DNA from: Burkholderiales bacterium
GTDB lineage: Bacteria > Pseudomonadota > Gammaproteobacteria > Burkholderiales > Burkholderiaceae_C
Length of the DNA: 64,000 nucleotides
Direction of reading: 5' to 3'
Assembly: GCA_028864885.1 (NCBI GenBank)
Contig: JAGWLR010000001.1
Location: forward strand, 1-64,000
In this document: positions 11,942 to 21,118 of the stretch, in pieces
Layout: every line of letters starts with the position of its first letter
Position numbering within the stretch: position 1 is the stretch's first letter
Notes under the pieces: generated by a model
Databases searched by the model: none
Told to the model about the DNA's origin: nothing
The model's input: only the letters and a program-made list of their open reading frames with translations
Program-made: the position numbers and the translations under genes

Positions 11942-12859
11942 ATGGATGTGTACCGTTTGACGCTGCGTCAGTTGCAGATTTTTGTGGCTGTGGCGCAGTC
12001 GGGCAGCACGTCGGCGGCGGCCGAGGTCGTGGCGCTGTCGCAGTCGGCCACCAGCTCGGCGTTGACCGAGCTGGAGCGCCAGCTGTCGATCCGGCTGTTT
12101 GACCGAGTCGGCAAACGCTTGTGCTTGAGCGAAAGCGGCCGGGTGTTGCTGCCCATGGCGCAGTCTTTGTTGGATGGGGCCAGGCAAATCGGGCTGGCGG
12201 CACAGAACCCGGATCAGGTGCTTCAGTCCCTGCGCATCGGCGCCAGCATGACGATTGCCGATCACCTGCTGTTGGATGTGTTGAAGGCCTTGCTGGGGGA
12301 TCGCCCCCGATTGAGCGACAGCTGGCGGTCGCGGGTCGACGTGGGCAACACGCAGTCGATCTGTTCGCGCGTGGCATCGTTCGAGCTGGATCTAGGCTTG
12401 ATCGAAGGCGTGTGCCACGAGCCCGCATTGCGTGTTGAGCCCTGGCTGAGCGACGAAATGGTGATCGTGGGCCCGGCCGGCAGCAATCACCAAACGCGCT
12501 GGTCAGTGACGGCGTTGCGCCAGGCAGTATGGCTGCTGCGCGAGCCGGGATCAGGCACGCGCGATGCCTGCGATCGGGCTTTGTTGCCCCACCTCAAAAC
12601 CTACCGGCGTGCGCTGGAGTTGGGCAGCAATGACCTCATCAAAAAGGCCGTGGGCGCGGGGATGGGGTTGGCCTGCCTGTCTCGCTGGGTGGTCAAGAAC
12701 GACCTGGCCGCCGGGCTGCTGCAGGAACTGCCCACCGTTTTACCGCGCATTGAGCGCCGATATCACTGGGTGATTCATCGGGACAAGCAGGTGTCACCCT
12801 CCTTGCAGCGCTTGGTCGAACTGTTGACCGTTCCGGATCGACTGTCAGGCGCCCTTTGA
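11942..12859 (+). CDS. LysR-family transcriptional regulator (YeiE-like)
   Basis: N-terminal LTLRQLQIFVAVAQSGSTSAAAEVVALSQSATSSALTELERQL; divergent from yeiH-like gene. Confidence 0.9.
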   Translation: MDVYRLTLRQLQIFVAVAQSGSTSAAAEVVALSQSATSSALTELERQLSIRLFDRVGKRLCLSESGRVLLPMAQSLLDGARQIGLAAQNPDQVLQSLRIGASMTIADHLLLDVLKALLGDRPRLSDSWRSRVDVGNTQSICSRVASFELDLGLIEGVCHEPALRVEPWLSDEMVIVGPAGSNHQTRWSVTALRQAVWLLREPGSGTRDACDRALLPHLKTYRRALELGSNDLIKKAVGAGMGLACLSRWVVKNDLAAGLLQELPTVLPRIERRYHWVIHRDKQVSPSLQRLVELLTVPDRLSGAL

Positions 12860-12951
12860 TTGACTGTCAGAAAGTGCCTCTTTTTTAAGCTTTGACCGCT
12901 GCGGTCGCACTCTATCTTTGCCCTCGTTCCATTGATTGAGCGAGGGTCCGA

Positions 12952-13620
12952 ATGGCTCACCACAGCACCAGGCAGTACGATGTCTCCGTTGCAAGCACCG
13001 AAACCGAATTGCTGCAAGCCTGTGCGGTGCGTGCCGAAGCTTACGGGCACCACCTTGGCGCCGCCGTTTTGAGTTTCTCGGCCGTAGAAGACATGGATCG
13101 AGAAGCGGGCACCTTCGTTTTGTTGTGCCGCGATTCGATCTCCGGAGCGGTACTCGGCACAGCTCGGATTCAAACCAATGAACATCGGCCGCTGTTGGTC
13201 GAGCGCAGTGTAATCCTGCCGCGCCACATTGCCCGCCGCACCCGCGCTGAAGTGACTCGTCTGGCCGTCAAGCCGGGGTCGGATCGCCTGGTCAAGTTGT
13301 GCCTGATGCGCGCGGTGTACCAATTCTGTGAGGCCCAGGGCATCGATTGGCTGGTGATCTGCGCACGAAGCGAACCGCTGGCCCGAACCTATCGGTCGCT
13401 CGGCTTTGTCGATTTCCTGGAGCCCGGTCAGCATGTCTTGCTGGCGCATGCCGGGCATCTGCCCCATCTGGTGTTCACGATGGATGTGGCCGCCACACGC
13501 CAGCGCTGGCTGGCTGCAGGGCACCGTTTGCAATCGTTCATGCTTGCAGGCGCTCAGGGCCCCTGGCTGGGCTATCTTCAGAGGTTGCGTCCGGTGGGTT
13601 GTCAGGAACAGGCCGCCTGA
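12952..13620 (+). CDS. GNAT-family acyltransferase, FeeM/N-acyl amino acid synthase-like
   Basis: RAEAYGHH, TRAEVTRLAVKPGSDR...AVYQFCEAQGIDWLVICARSEPLARTYRSLGF. Confidence 0.65.
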   Translation: MAHHSTRQYDVSVASTETELLQACAVRAEAYGHHLGAAVLSFSAVEDMDREAGTFVLLCRDSISGAVLGTARIQTNEHRPLLVERSVILPRHIARRTRAEVTRLAVKPGSDRLVKLCLMRAVYQFCEAQGIDWLVICARSEPLARTYRSLGFVDFLEPGQHVLLAHAGHLPHLVFTMDVAATRQRWLAAGHRLQSFMLAGAQGPWLGYLQRLRPVGCQEQAA

Positions 13621-15427
13621 CGCGAAGGTGGCTCCAACGCTGAAGCACCTTGCTGAGGTCTTCCAGCACACAAGGCTTGGATAAGAAGTCGTCCATGCCG
13701 GCGTCCAGGCAATCTTGACGTTCCGAGTCGCCCGCCGTGGCGGTGAGGGCCACGATCGGAATGCGAGGCAGCGCCAGCTGTTGCTCTTGCGTACGGATCT
13801 CACGGGTGGCCTCGTAGCCGTCCATGATCGGCATGTCGCAATCCATCAAGATCAGATCAGGGCGGTTGATGTCGCGCAGCGCATGCCGCACGGCTTCGCG
13901 GCCGTCTTTGACACGTTCGGTGCGGGCACCGATGATCTCTAAAAAGTTGGTCGCCACCAAGGCGTTGATGTCATTGTCTTCAGCCATCAGCACCAGGCAG
14001 GTGGCGGGCTCCGTCTCGGTGGCCGATATGGCGGCGTTTGGGTTAGCGAGTTCAACCGCGCGTGCTTCGCTTGAGGCGGTTGTGATCGGTTCGGATTCCT
14101 GCGGCGCTTGTGTGCCAGGCAGAAAGGCGCTGAATGTCATCGTGGTGCCCACACCGGGTTCGCTGTCGGCGGTGATGTCGCCCCCCATGGCGCGGGCAAT
14201 GTCGCGGGCGATGGTGAGACCCAATCCGACGCCCTCGGCCGAATGGGTACCTGAGGCTGACGCGGCTTGCTGAAAGGCCTCAAAAATCGCCGGCAATTCT
14301 TGTCGCCCGATGCCTACGCCAGTGTCACGCACTTCGGTCCAGACCATGCCTTGATCTTCATCGCGCTCCACTTTCAATTCAATGCTGCCTTGGCGGGTGA
14401 ATTTGATGGCATTGCCGAGCAGGTTGTGCAGCACTTGCCTGAAGCGGGCGGGGTCACCCAGAACCCAGCAGGGCGCACTCAATCGATGGTGAACGAGGAA
14501 GTGCAGCCCCTTTTCTTCGGCTCGGACAGCGTAGATGCCAGCCAACTGTTCGATCTGGGCATGGAGGTCGTAGCGTTCATTGCGCAGCAGGAACTGGCCG
14601 GATTCGATGCGTGAGATGTCAAGCAGGTCATTGATCAGGCCTAACAGGTGGCTGCCCGAGGATTGAATCAATTCGATCCGGCGGCGCAAGCCTGCGTCGC
14701 GGACATCCATGTGCAGCAGGCGGGCCATGCCCAGGATGCCGTGCAGCGGGGTGCGCAATTCGTGGCTCATGTTGGCCAGAAACTGGGTCTTGACTGCGCT
14801 TTGACGCATGGCAGTGCGCAAGGCTTCATCTTTTTCTTGCGCCAGGGCTTCGGCTTGCATGCGCAGCAGAATCGTGTCCTTGAGTCGCTGTTCGGTGCGG
14901 GCGGCCGTGATCAGTTGCAAGCCCAGCAGCATCAGTAACCCCAAGCCGCCCAGGAAGCCAAGGGGTTCACCCCGCATGAACATCCCCAGGGCCGTAGGCG
15001 CCAGGATGGGCACCACATAGCCGGCGGTGTAGGGCGCGCTGAATTGCAGGCCAAAGGTGGCCACGCAGGATACCCCCGCCAAAGAGGCGATGACGAAGGA
15101 GGCCAAAGGCCAGGGTGCGCTGGTGGCCACGTACAGGCCGGCGATCCCCCACACCGAGCCGTCTATCACCAACCCAGCCAGGGTACTGGTGGGCCCTGGT
15201 GTGTGGCGTGGGGCATCCCAACCTTGAAGCCACCGAAATGCAGCGATGGCAAATTTGGCGACCAGCCAGGCATCGACCACATGCGGGGCGCCCAGATCCT
15301 TGCGCATGCACAAGGCAATGGCCACAGCGAACGCGGTGGCGACCAGCGCACCTATCCGGGCATGGGCCCAAATCGTTCGGAGTTGTTCATCTTGTACTGC
15401 ACGTCTTGAAAGAAGGGTTTGGGGCAT
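13538..15427 (-). CDS. Hybrid sensor histidine kinase/response regulator
   Basis: FLANMSHELRTPLHGILGM H-box, HATPase motifs, C-terminal receiver DLILMDCDMPIMDGYEATREI; N-terminal TM segments. Confidence 0.93.
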   Translation of the reverse strand: MPQTLLSRRAVQDEQLRTIWAHARIGALVATAFAVAIALCMRKDLGAPHVVDAWLVAKFAIAAFRWLQGWDAPRHTPGPTSTLAGLVIDGSVWGIAGLYVATSAPWPLASFVIASLAGVSCVATFGLQFSAPYTAGYVVPILAPTALGMFMRGEPLGFLGGLGLLMLLGLQLITAARTEQRLKDTILLRMQAEALAQEKDEALRTAMRQSAVKTQFLANMSHELRTPLHGILGMARLLHMDVRDAGLRRRIELIQSSGSHLLGLINDLLDISRIESGQFLLRNERYDLHAQIEQLAGIYAVRAEEKGLHFLVHHRLSAPCWVLGDPARFRQVLHNLLGNAIKFTRQGSIELKVERDEDQGMVWTEVRDTGVGIGRQELPAIFEAFQQAASASGTHSAEGVGLGLTIARDIARAMGGDITADSEPGVGTTMTFSAFLPGTQAPQESEPITTASSEARAVELANPNAAISATETEPATCLVLMAEDNDINALVATNFLEIIGARTERVKDGREAVRHALRDINRPDLILMDCDMPIMDGYEATREIRTQEQQLALPRIPIVALTATAGDSERQDCLDAGMDDFLSKPCVLEDLSKVLQRWSHLRVRRPVPDNPPDATSEDSPARGPERLQA

Positions 15428-15703
15428 CGCTCGCTACAGGTGCGACTACGGTTGACGGCATACAACTGCAGATTGACACTTTGCGTCAAAATGAGCGAGA
15501 GGTCCAGCACTTGCCCCCTAGTGTGAACCTGGGGTTTGACCCCGGCTGGCGAGTATCAGGGTTGGAGACGTGCCATGGCCGCCTAGCGGCATTGCCGGGG
15601 CGTATGCGACCTTGTAAGGACTGTCACAAAGCTTAGGACTGTCATCGCAGAGACAGTGTGGCGCGTTAAAACGCCATGTTCCTGAATTTGCGTTGTGTCC
15701 GTG

Positions 15704-16006
15704 ATGAACCGCCACTCTGAGCAGCAACTGCTGAATTTTTGCCTGGCCCAGCACGGCCGCTTCAACCCCGATGCCTGGCGCAAGCAGGGGGTGGTGGCGC
15801 CCGACCAAACGGCCTGTGCGATGTTGCTGCTGGCTGATGCGCGCTGGTATGGCCGTTGGCGCGAACTGCAGGCCTTGATGGGGCAGTCTCAAACCGCTCA
15901 AGCGGGGCGCCTGACCGAGTTGTCTCGCCGAGTTGGGTTCAATCCCCGACTATTTGCCCAAAGGCTACAGGCCTTGTTGTGGCAAAGCACCGAAGCCAAG
16001 CGATGA
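15704..16006 (+). CDS. Hypothetical protein
   Basis: ORF of 100 aa; no recognised domain. Confidence 0.45.
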   Translation: MNRHSEQQLLNFCLAQHGRFNPDAWRKQGVVAPDQTACAMLLLADARWYGRWRELQALMGQSQTAQAGRLTELSRRVGFNPRLFAQRLQALLWQSTEAKR

Positions 16007-16008
16007 AA

Positions 16009-16033
16009 GTTATCCACCCAAGTTGTGGATAAC
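16009..16033. promoter_or_regulatory. Inverted DnaA-box pair GTTATCCAC-N7-GTGGATAAC
   Basis: Perfect 9-bp inverted repeat; minus strand reads exact TTATCCACA (16024-16032), plus strand TTATCCACC. Confidence 0.5.
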
Positions 16034-16270
16034 CTTGTTGGCAAGCATTGGGGGAACTCGCCTGCCCCCTCTGAAAGACCTTGGTTTGCCTCATTTATAG
16101 GCACTTGCCGGCATGGCGTGAATGCTGGGAAATGCTGAATCGTGATCAATGCAAAGTGTCGGTAAGCTTACTGCTTGGCAAGGCGCCATAAAACAGGGGC
16201 TTATTTGATTTGTCAGCATGCGTTTTCCGTCAAGCGCCGGGCGTTGGTGTGCTGGCTTCCCATGGCATGG

Positions 16271-16606
16271 CTATCGGATGGGGCTTTGGCGAGCGAATCC
16301 AGTGCCGGCAACATTGCGGTGCTGTATCCCGAGATCGGCGAGCCATATCGATCCATCTTTGTGGCCATCCTTCCCCCCTTGTTCTTCGGCTTGTTTGGTG
16401 ATGACCGTGGCGACCGCCGGTGCTCGGCGAACCAATTGTCGAGTACCGGTGACGACGCTGATCATCGGCGGCTCGCCAAAGGCTTGTTGCAAGTCTTCTT
16501 CATCGGCGTTGCTGGCCCTGGCGGGCGTGATCCAGGCAGCTTGGGCCAGTAGGGCGGTCGCCAGCGCAATCGAGGTGTATCGAGCCGGATGGAGTAAGAA
16601 ACGCAT
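16271..16606 (-). pseudogene. N-terminal remnant of a TonB-dependent receptor
   Basis: Signal peptide then EEDLQQAFGEPPMISVVTGTRQLVRRAPAVATVITKQ (start of plug domain), then unrelated sequence and stop. Confidence 0.55.
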
Positions 16607-16709
16607 GGGTTTGGGCTAGCGGGATCGGTCGGCTATTCTGTTCAATATTGCCTGTCTGTCGAAAGCCTGTTTACCCGAAAACCTGCGGTGCCGTTGGGAT
16701 ATCGGTACA

Positions 16710-17051
16710 GTGAGTCTGCTGGGGAATGAATCGATGATCAGTGGAGAAAAAATCGTTGCCGCGCTCACGGCGCTCGCTTGTCTTGTGATGTTGCTGCGCC
16801 TGGCTCTGGGCGCCAGACGGACGGCGAGCTTTGATCGAGCGGTCCTGGGCCTGTGGGAACAGGTGCGGCGCAGCGTGATGCGGTGGAGTCGTCGCATCAA
16901 GCATGGCAAACAGGCGCGCAAAGCCACCCAAGAGGTTTTGCAACGTATGCGCAAAGCAGCCGAGCGCGATGGCAATGTCATCACTCCGCACGCTTTCAAA
17001 AAGCCTGGCGCGTCTCAGCAGTCGTCACGTCAATCGGATGACGAGGGCTGA
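16710..17051 (+). CDS. Hypothetical protein with N-terminal TM segment
   Basis: ORF; start may be 16734. Confidence 0.45.
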   Translation: MSLLGNESMISGEKIVAALTALACLVMLLRLALGARRTASFDRAVLGLWEQVRRSVMRWSRRIKHGKQARKATQEVLQRMRKAAERDGNVITPHAFKKPGASQQSSRQSDDEG

Positions 17052-17309
17052 TCAATCCTGATCGTTCGATGGTCACGGTGATGCATTCCGTGTACACACA
17101 AGCATCCCTCGTTTGTGGGGGTGTATAGGCTGAATGCGCCATTTGTCACGCGCTAGAAACGTGGTTCCCCCGTAGGTGGGGCTTGACAGCGTGTGTACAG
17201 CCCCAGGTAAACCCTGAAGGGCTTGACCTAAATTACAAACATCAAACGTTGCGCCAAAGTGAGAACAACACGGATCTGATTCCTTTTTGTTCTTTTCTAG
17301 GAGCTTTGA

Positions 17310-18245
17310 ATGCGAATTGCAATCTCTCTGCGTCGTTTGATGTCTGTGGTCGCCATGGCGGTGGCCTTTGTGGCTCCCGGTGCAGCACAGGCCGGAACTT
17401 ACGCCCAGACCAAATACCCGATCGTGCTGGTGCACGGCTTCCTTGGTTTCAGCAGCGTGCTGGACATCAGCTATTTCTATGGAGTTGCTGACCGTCTGCG
17501 TGCCGATGGTGCCAAGGTGTACGTGGCACAGCTCAATCCAGCCCAATCTAACGAATATCGTGGTGAGCAGCTTCTGCAGCAGCTCCAGCAGTGGGCAGCT
17601 CGCGATGGCGTCCAAAAGTTCAATCTGATCGCGCACAGCCAAGGTGGCCCCACTTCGCGCTATGTGGCCGCCGTGGCCCCCGGCTTGGTTGCCAGTATTG
17701 GCACCGTGTCTGCCACGCATTTCGGCAGCAAGACCGCTGATTACTACATCGCCCACATCGGCTCGACCTGGGCCAACAACGTGGCCAGCAATATTGCGCA
17801 AGTGCTGAACGCGATCTACAACGGTTCGGCTGCCTCGGCGTCGCCTACCGATCTGAACGCCGCGTTGGCATCCTTGTCGACGGCCGGGATGAACACCTTC
17901 AACAGCAAGTATCCACAAGGCAAGCCCACCACCACTTGCGGCCAAGGTCCGGCCACTGTGAATGGCGTGTCGTACTACTCCACAGCTGGTTCGTCGGTGC
18001 TGACCAACGTGCTGGATGTGTCGGATGCCCTGTTCGCGTTGACCAGCCAGCCCTTCGGCTCTGAAGCCAACGATGGCGTGGTGGGCAAGTGCTCGGCTCA
18101 CTGGGGTACCGTTCTCAAGGACAACTATTCCTGGAACCACTTGGACGAAATCAACCAAGTGCTGGGCCTGCGCGGTGTGTTCTCGCCAGATCCGGTTGCG
18201 TTCTATGACAGCCTGGCGAACCGCCTGAAGAACCAGGGTCTGTGA
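17310..18245 (+). CDS. Secreted triacylglycerol lipase
   Basis: Signal peptide; KYPIVLVHGFLGF, NLIAHSQGGPTSRY; foldase gene nearby. Confidence 0.9.
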   Translation: MRIAISLRRLMSVVAMAVAFVAPGAAQAGTYAQTKYPIVLVHGFLGFSSVLDISYFYGVADRLRADGAKVYVAQLNPAQSNEYRGEQLLQQLQQWAARDGVQKFNLIAHSQGGPTSRYVAAVAPGLVASIGTVSATHFGSKTADYYIAHIGSTWANNVASNIAQVLNAIYNGSAASASPTDLNAALASLSTAGMNTFNSKYPQGKPTTTCGQGPATVNGVSYYSTAGSSVLTNVLDVSDALFALTSQPFGSEANDGVVGKCSAHWGTVLKDNYSWNHLDEINQVLGLRGVFSPDPVAFYDSLANRLKNQGL

Positions 18246-18283
18246 TCCCGTCCACCACACTGACACGCACCAGGAGGTTTCCC

Positions 18284-19219
18284 ATGCGATTGTTCTCATC
18301 CTTGCGCCAGTTGCTGGCCTCTGTCTGTGTGGTGGCTGCGGCCATGGCGGCACCTGCCGCCCACGCAGGAACCTATGCTCAAACCAAGTACCCGATTGTG
18401 TTGGTGCATGGGTTCCTGGGCTTCAACAGTGTGCTGGGCATCAACTATTTTTACGGTGTGCCCAGCAGCCTGCGCAACAACGGGGCCAAGGTCTATATTG
18501 CCCAGGTTAACCCCGCCCAAAGCAACGAGTACCGTGGCGAACAGTTGATCCAGCAACTCAAGCAATGGGCGGCGCGCGATGGGGTGACCAAGTTCAACCT
18601 GATTGCGCACAGCCAGGGCGGCCCCACGGCTCGTTATGCAGCCGCTGTGGCCCCAGGCTTGGTGGCCAGCGTGGGCACGGTGTCTGCCACGCACTTTGGC
18701 AGCAAGACGGCTGATTACTGGAACGCCCACATCGGGTCGACTTGGACCAACTCCGTTGCCAACGGGATTGCCACCGTTCTCAACGTCATTTACGGTGGAT
18801 CGGGTAGCTCTGTTTCTGCAACCGATGTCAGCGCAGCGTTGTCGTCTTTGTCGACGGCGGGGGCTACGACCTTCAATGCCAAGTACCCCCAAGGGGCGCC
18901 CACCAGCTACTGTGGTCAAGGCCCGGCGAAAGCCAATGGCATTGCCTATTACTCGGCTGGCGGCGGTTCTGTGCTGACCAATGTGTTCGATATATCGGAT
19001 GCCTTGTTGGGTTTGACTTCTTTGCCATTCGGTGGCACCGCCAACGACGGTCTGGTCAGCACCTGCTCGTCGCACTGGGGGACTGTGCTCAAGGACAACT
19101 ATGCGTGGAACCACCTTGACGAAATCAACCACCTGCTTGGCTTGCGTGGTTTGTTCACGCCTGATCCGGTGTCGTTCTACAACAGCCTGGCCAACCGCCT
19201 GAAGAACCAGGGTCTTTGA
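18284..19219 (+). CDS. Secreted triacylglycerol lipase, tandem paralogue
   Basis: Highly similar to the upstream lipase along its full length; HSQGG nucleophile elbow. Confidence 0.9.
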   Translation: MRLFSSLRQLLASVCVVAAAMAAPAAHAGTYAQTKYPIVLVHGFLGFNSVLGINYFYGVPSSLRNNGAKVYIAQVNPAQSNEYRGEQLIQQLKQWAARDGVTKFNLIAHSQGGPTARYAAAVAPGLVASVGTVSATHFGSKTADYWNAHIGSTWTNSVANGIATVLNVIYGGSGSSVSATDVSAALSSLSTAGATTFNAKYPQGAPTSYCGQGPAKANGIAYYSAGGGSVLTNVFDISDALLGLTSLPFGGTANDGLVSTCSSHWGTVLKDNYAWNHLDEINHLLGLRGLFTPDPVSFYNSLANRLKNQGL

Positions 19220-19293
19220 TTTCGATTGTTTACTGTTGTAAATCCGGGTCGGCGTTGCCGGCCCGTGTGTCTTTGATGATGCGAGAGAGTGAC

Positions 19294-20247
19294 ATGATGA
19301 AGCTCACCTATGTGAACCGCTCCCGTTGGGGCTGGATCGGTCTTTCTGCTGCCGTATTGGCGGGTGGTTTGGTATGGGTGGGGCAACAATGGACGCGGCC
19401 ATCGAACGGTGGCGTGACGCTGGCCGGGCACCGGACGTGGAGCCTGATGGGCGCTGCCAACGAGGTCGAATCGACCGCGAGTGCGCCGGTGTCCAACGGG
19501 AAGGTCCGAAGTTTGAGCAGCATCCGTGCCGCGGTGTTTGGCGATCCCTTGATCTCCCAGACTCAACCCGCAGGTGATTGGTGTGTGGAGGCGGATGGTC
19601 ATCTGCGTCCCGATGTCGCTTTGCGCCAGCGTTTCGAGTATTACCTCTTGGCTTTGGGAAACGCGACGCCAGACGAAATTCGCCTGGTGATCCAGGATGA
19701 GGCCCGCAAGGCCGTGGGGGACAAGGCTGCGGCGGCCATCATGGCCATTTACGACAAGTACATGGCCCTGCGCAGCGCCCAGCCACGCAATCAACTGGTT
19801 CTCAACGACCGAGAATCCTGGCAGCCGGCCTTTGAAGAGCAGAAGGCCATGCGGCGCCAGTATCTGGGGCAAGAATGGGCTGATGCCTTCTTCAAGGCAG
19901 AGGAAGATGAGTTTGTGCAGTTCACGGCTCAGGTCGATCAAAAGGCAGGGCCTGATCGCAAGGACATGAGCTTCCCGGTTCCGCAGATGGGACCTGGCAA
20001 AGATGCTGCAGCCGTGTACGCCGAACGGGTGTCCTTATACGGTGAGGCTGCGGCCAAGCGTCTGGCCAAAGCTGATGCCGATTGGGCCGATTGGGAAAGC
20101 CGGCTGAATGCTGGCAAGGCCGAGTGGCAACGGCTGAGCAACAGCCCAGAGCTGTCGGACACGCAACGCAAACAGTCGATGGATCAATACATTGATGGAC
20201 ACTTTCCGCCTGACGAAAGGATGCGCGCGCGGGGTTTGATCTACTGA
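19294..20247 (+). CDS. Lipase chaperone/foldase (Lif family)
   Basis: N-terminal TM, LSSIRAAVFGDPLI..., position after lipases. Confidence 0.8.
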   Translation: MMKLTYVNRSRWGWIGLSAAVLAGGLVWVGQQWTRPSNGGVTLAGHRTWSLMGAANEVESTASAPVSNGKVRSLSSIRAAVFGDPLISQTQPAGDWCVEADGHLRPDVALRQRFEYYLLALGNATPDEIRLVIQDEARKAVGDKAAAAIMAIYDKYMALRSAQPRNQLVLNDRESWQPAFEEQKAMRRQYLGQEWADAFFKAEEDEFVQFTAQVDQKAGPDRKDMSFPVPQMGPGKDAAAVYAERVSLYGEAAAKRLAKADADWADWESRLNAGKAEWQRLSNSPELSDTQRKQSMDQYIDGHFPPDERMRARGLIY

Positions 20248-20259
20248 GGCCACAGCACC

Positions 20260-21024
20260 ATGATTGATACGTCGTTCCAGCCCCGGTTGGTGTATTCGAT
20301 GCCTGATGTGGGGCGCGATGATGTGCCCCTGCAAATCGTCGATCGTCTGCGGGAATGCTTGTTCAATGGGGAGTTGATGCCGGGCTCGCGTTTGTCTGAG
20401 CCAGCTTTGGCGGCTCGGTTAGGGGTGTCGCGTACACCCATTCGTGCTGCCTTGCAGCGCCTGCAAACCGAGGGCTGGCTGGAGTTCACTGCCACGGGCG
20501 GCTACCGGGTGCGGCAGTTCTCTCGTGGCGATGTGGCTTCGGCCCTGGCTGTTCATGCCGCCCTGGAGGGGCTTGCTGTGCGCCTAGCGGCTGAGCAGGG
20601 GGCACCTCCTTCGATGATGTCGCAGGCGCGTGAATTGTTGATCCGCATGGATTTGTTGCTCAACGAGGCAGAGTGGTGTGTGAGCCATTTCGATCTGTTT
20701 GTGGCTCGGCATGCAGAGCTTCATCGCCTGTTGGTGAAGATGGCGGTCTGCCCCATGATCGACAACACGCTGGCGCATGTCATGGCACACCCCCTGTCGA
20801 TTGCCGCCAATGTGTTTTTCACCTCGGGGCGGACTTTGCCCGACGTTCGCCAAAGCCTGGTTTTTGCGCAAGAGCATCACCGAAGCGTGCTGGACGCCAT
20901 CAAACGGCAGCAGGGCACACGGGCGGAGGCCTTGATTCGTGAACACGCAGCCTGGCTGGAGCGGCACCTGCACATGGCCGATCAACCGGCGACTGTGCCA
21001 TTTTTGACCAGAGTGGCCAGTTAA
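20260..21024 (+). CDS. GntR-family (FadR-type) transcriptional regulator
   Basis: LFNGELMPGSRLSEPALAARLGVSRTPIRAALQRLQTEGWLE wHTH. Confidence 0.9.
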   Translation: MIDTSFQPRLVYSMPDVGRDDVPLQIVDRLRECLFNGELMPGSRLSEPALAARLGVSRTPIRAALQRLQTEGWLEFTATGGYRVRQFSRGDVASALAVHAALEGLAVRLAAEQGAPPSMMSQARELLIRMDLLLNEAEWCVSHFDLFVARHAELHRLLVKMAVCPMIDNTLAHVMAHPLSIAANVFFTSGRTLPDVRQSLVFAQEHHRSVLDAIKRQQGTRAEALIREHAAWLERHLHMADQPATVPFLTRVAS

Positions 21025-21118
21025 GCCCTTTCTTTTCAGACGTTTACCCGCACCGCAACCTGCCTAGACTCTGTCACGATTACCATCGGTTCAACTTTGA
21101 ACTAGGTACGACTGCTAG

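Noticed and set aside
12775-13803. 342-aa minus-strand ORF spanning the GNAT gene
   Set aside because: Shadow ORF; overlaps two well-supported genes.
15639-15656. Possible LexA box CTGT-N10-ACAG
   Set aside because: Spacing is 10 rather than the canonical 8; kept only as an unidentified inverted repeat.
17073-18353. 426-aa minus-strand ORF opposite lipase 1 (and 18296-19132 opposite lipase 2)
   Set aside because: Antisense shadows of conserved lipases; similarity between them merely reflects the lipase duplication.
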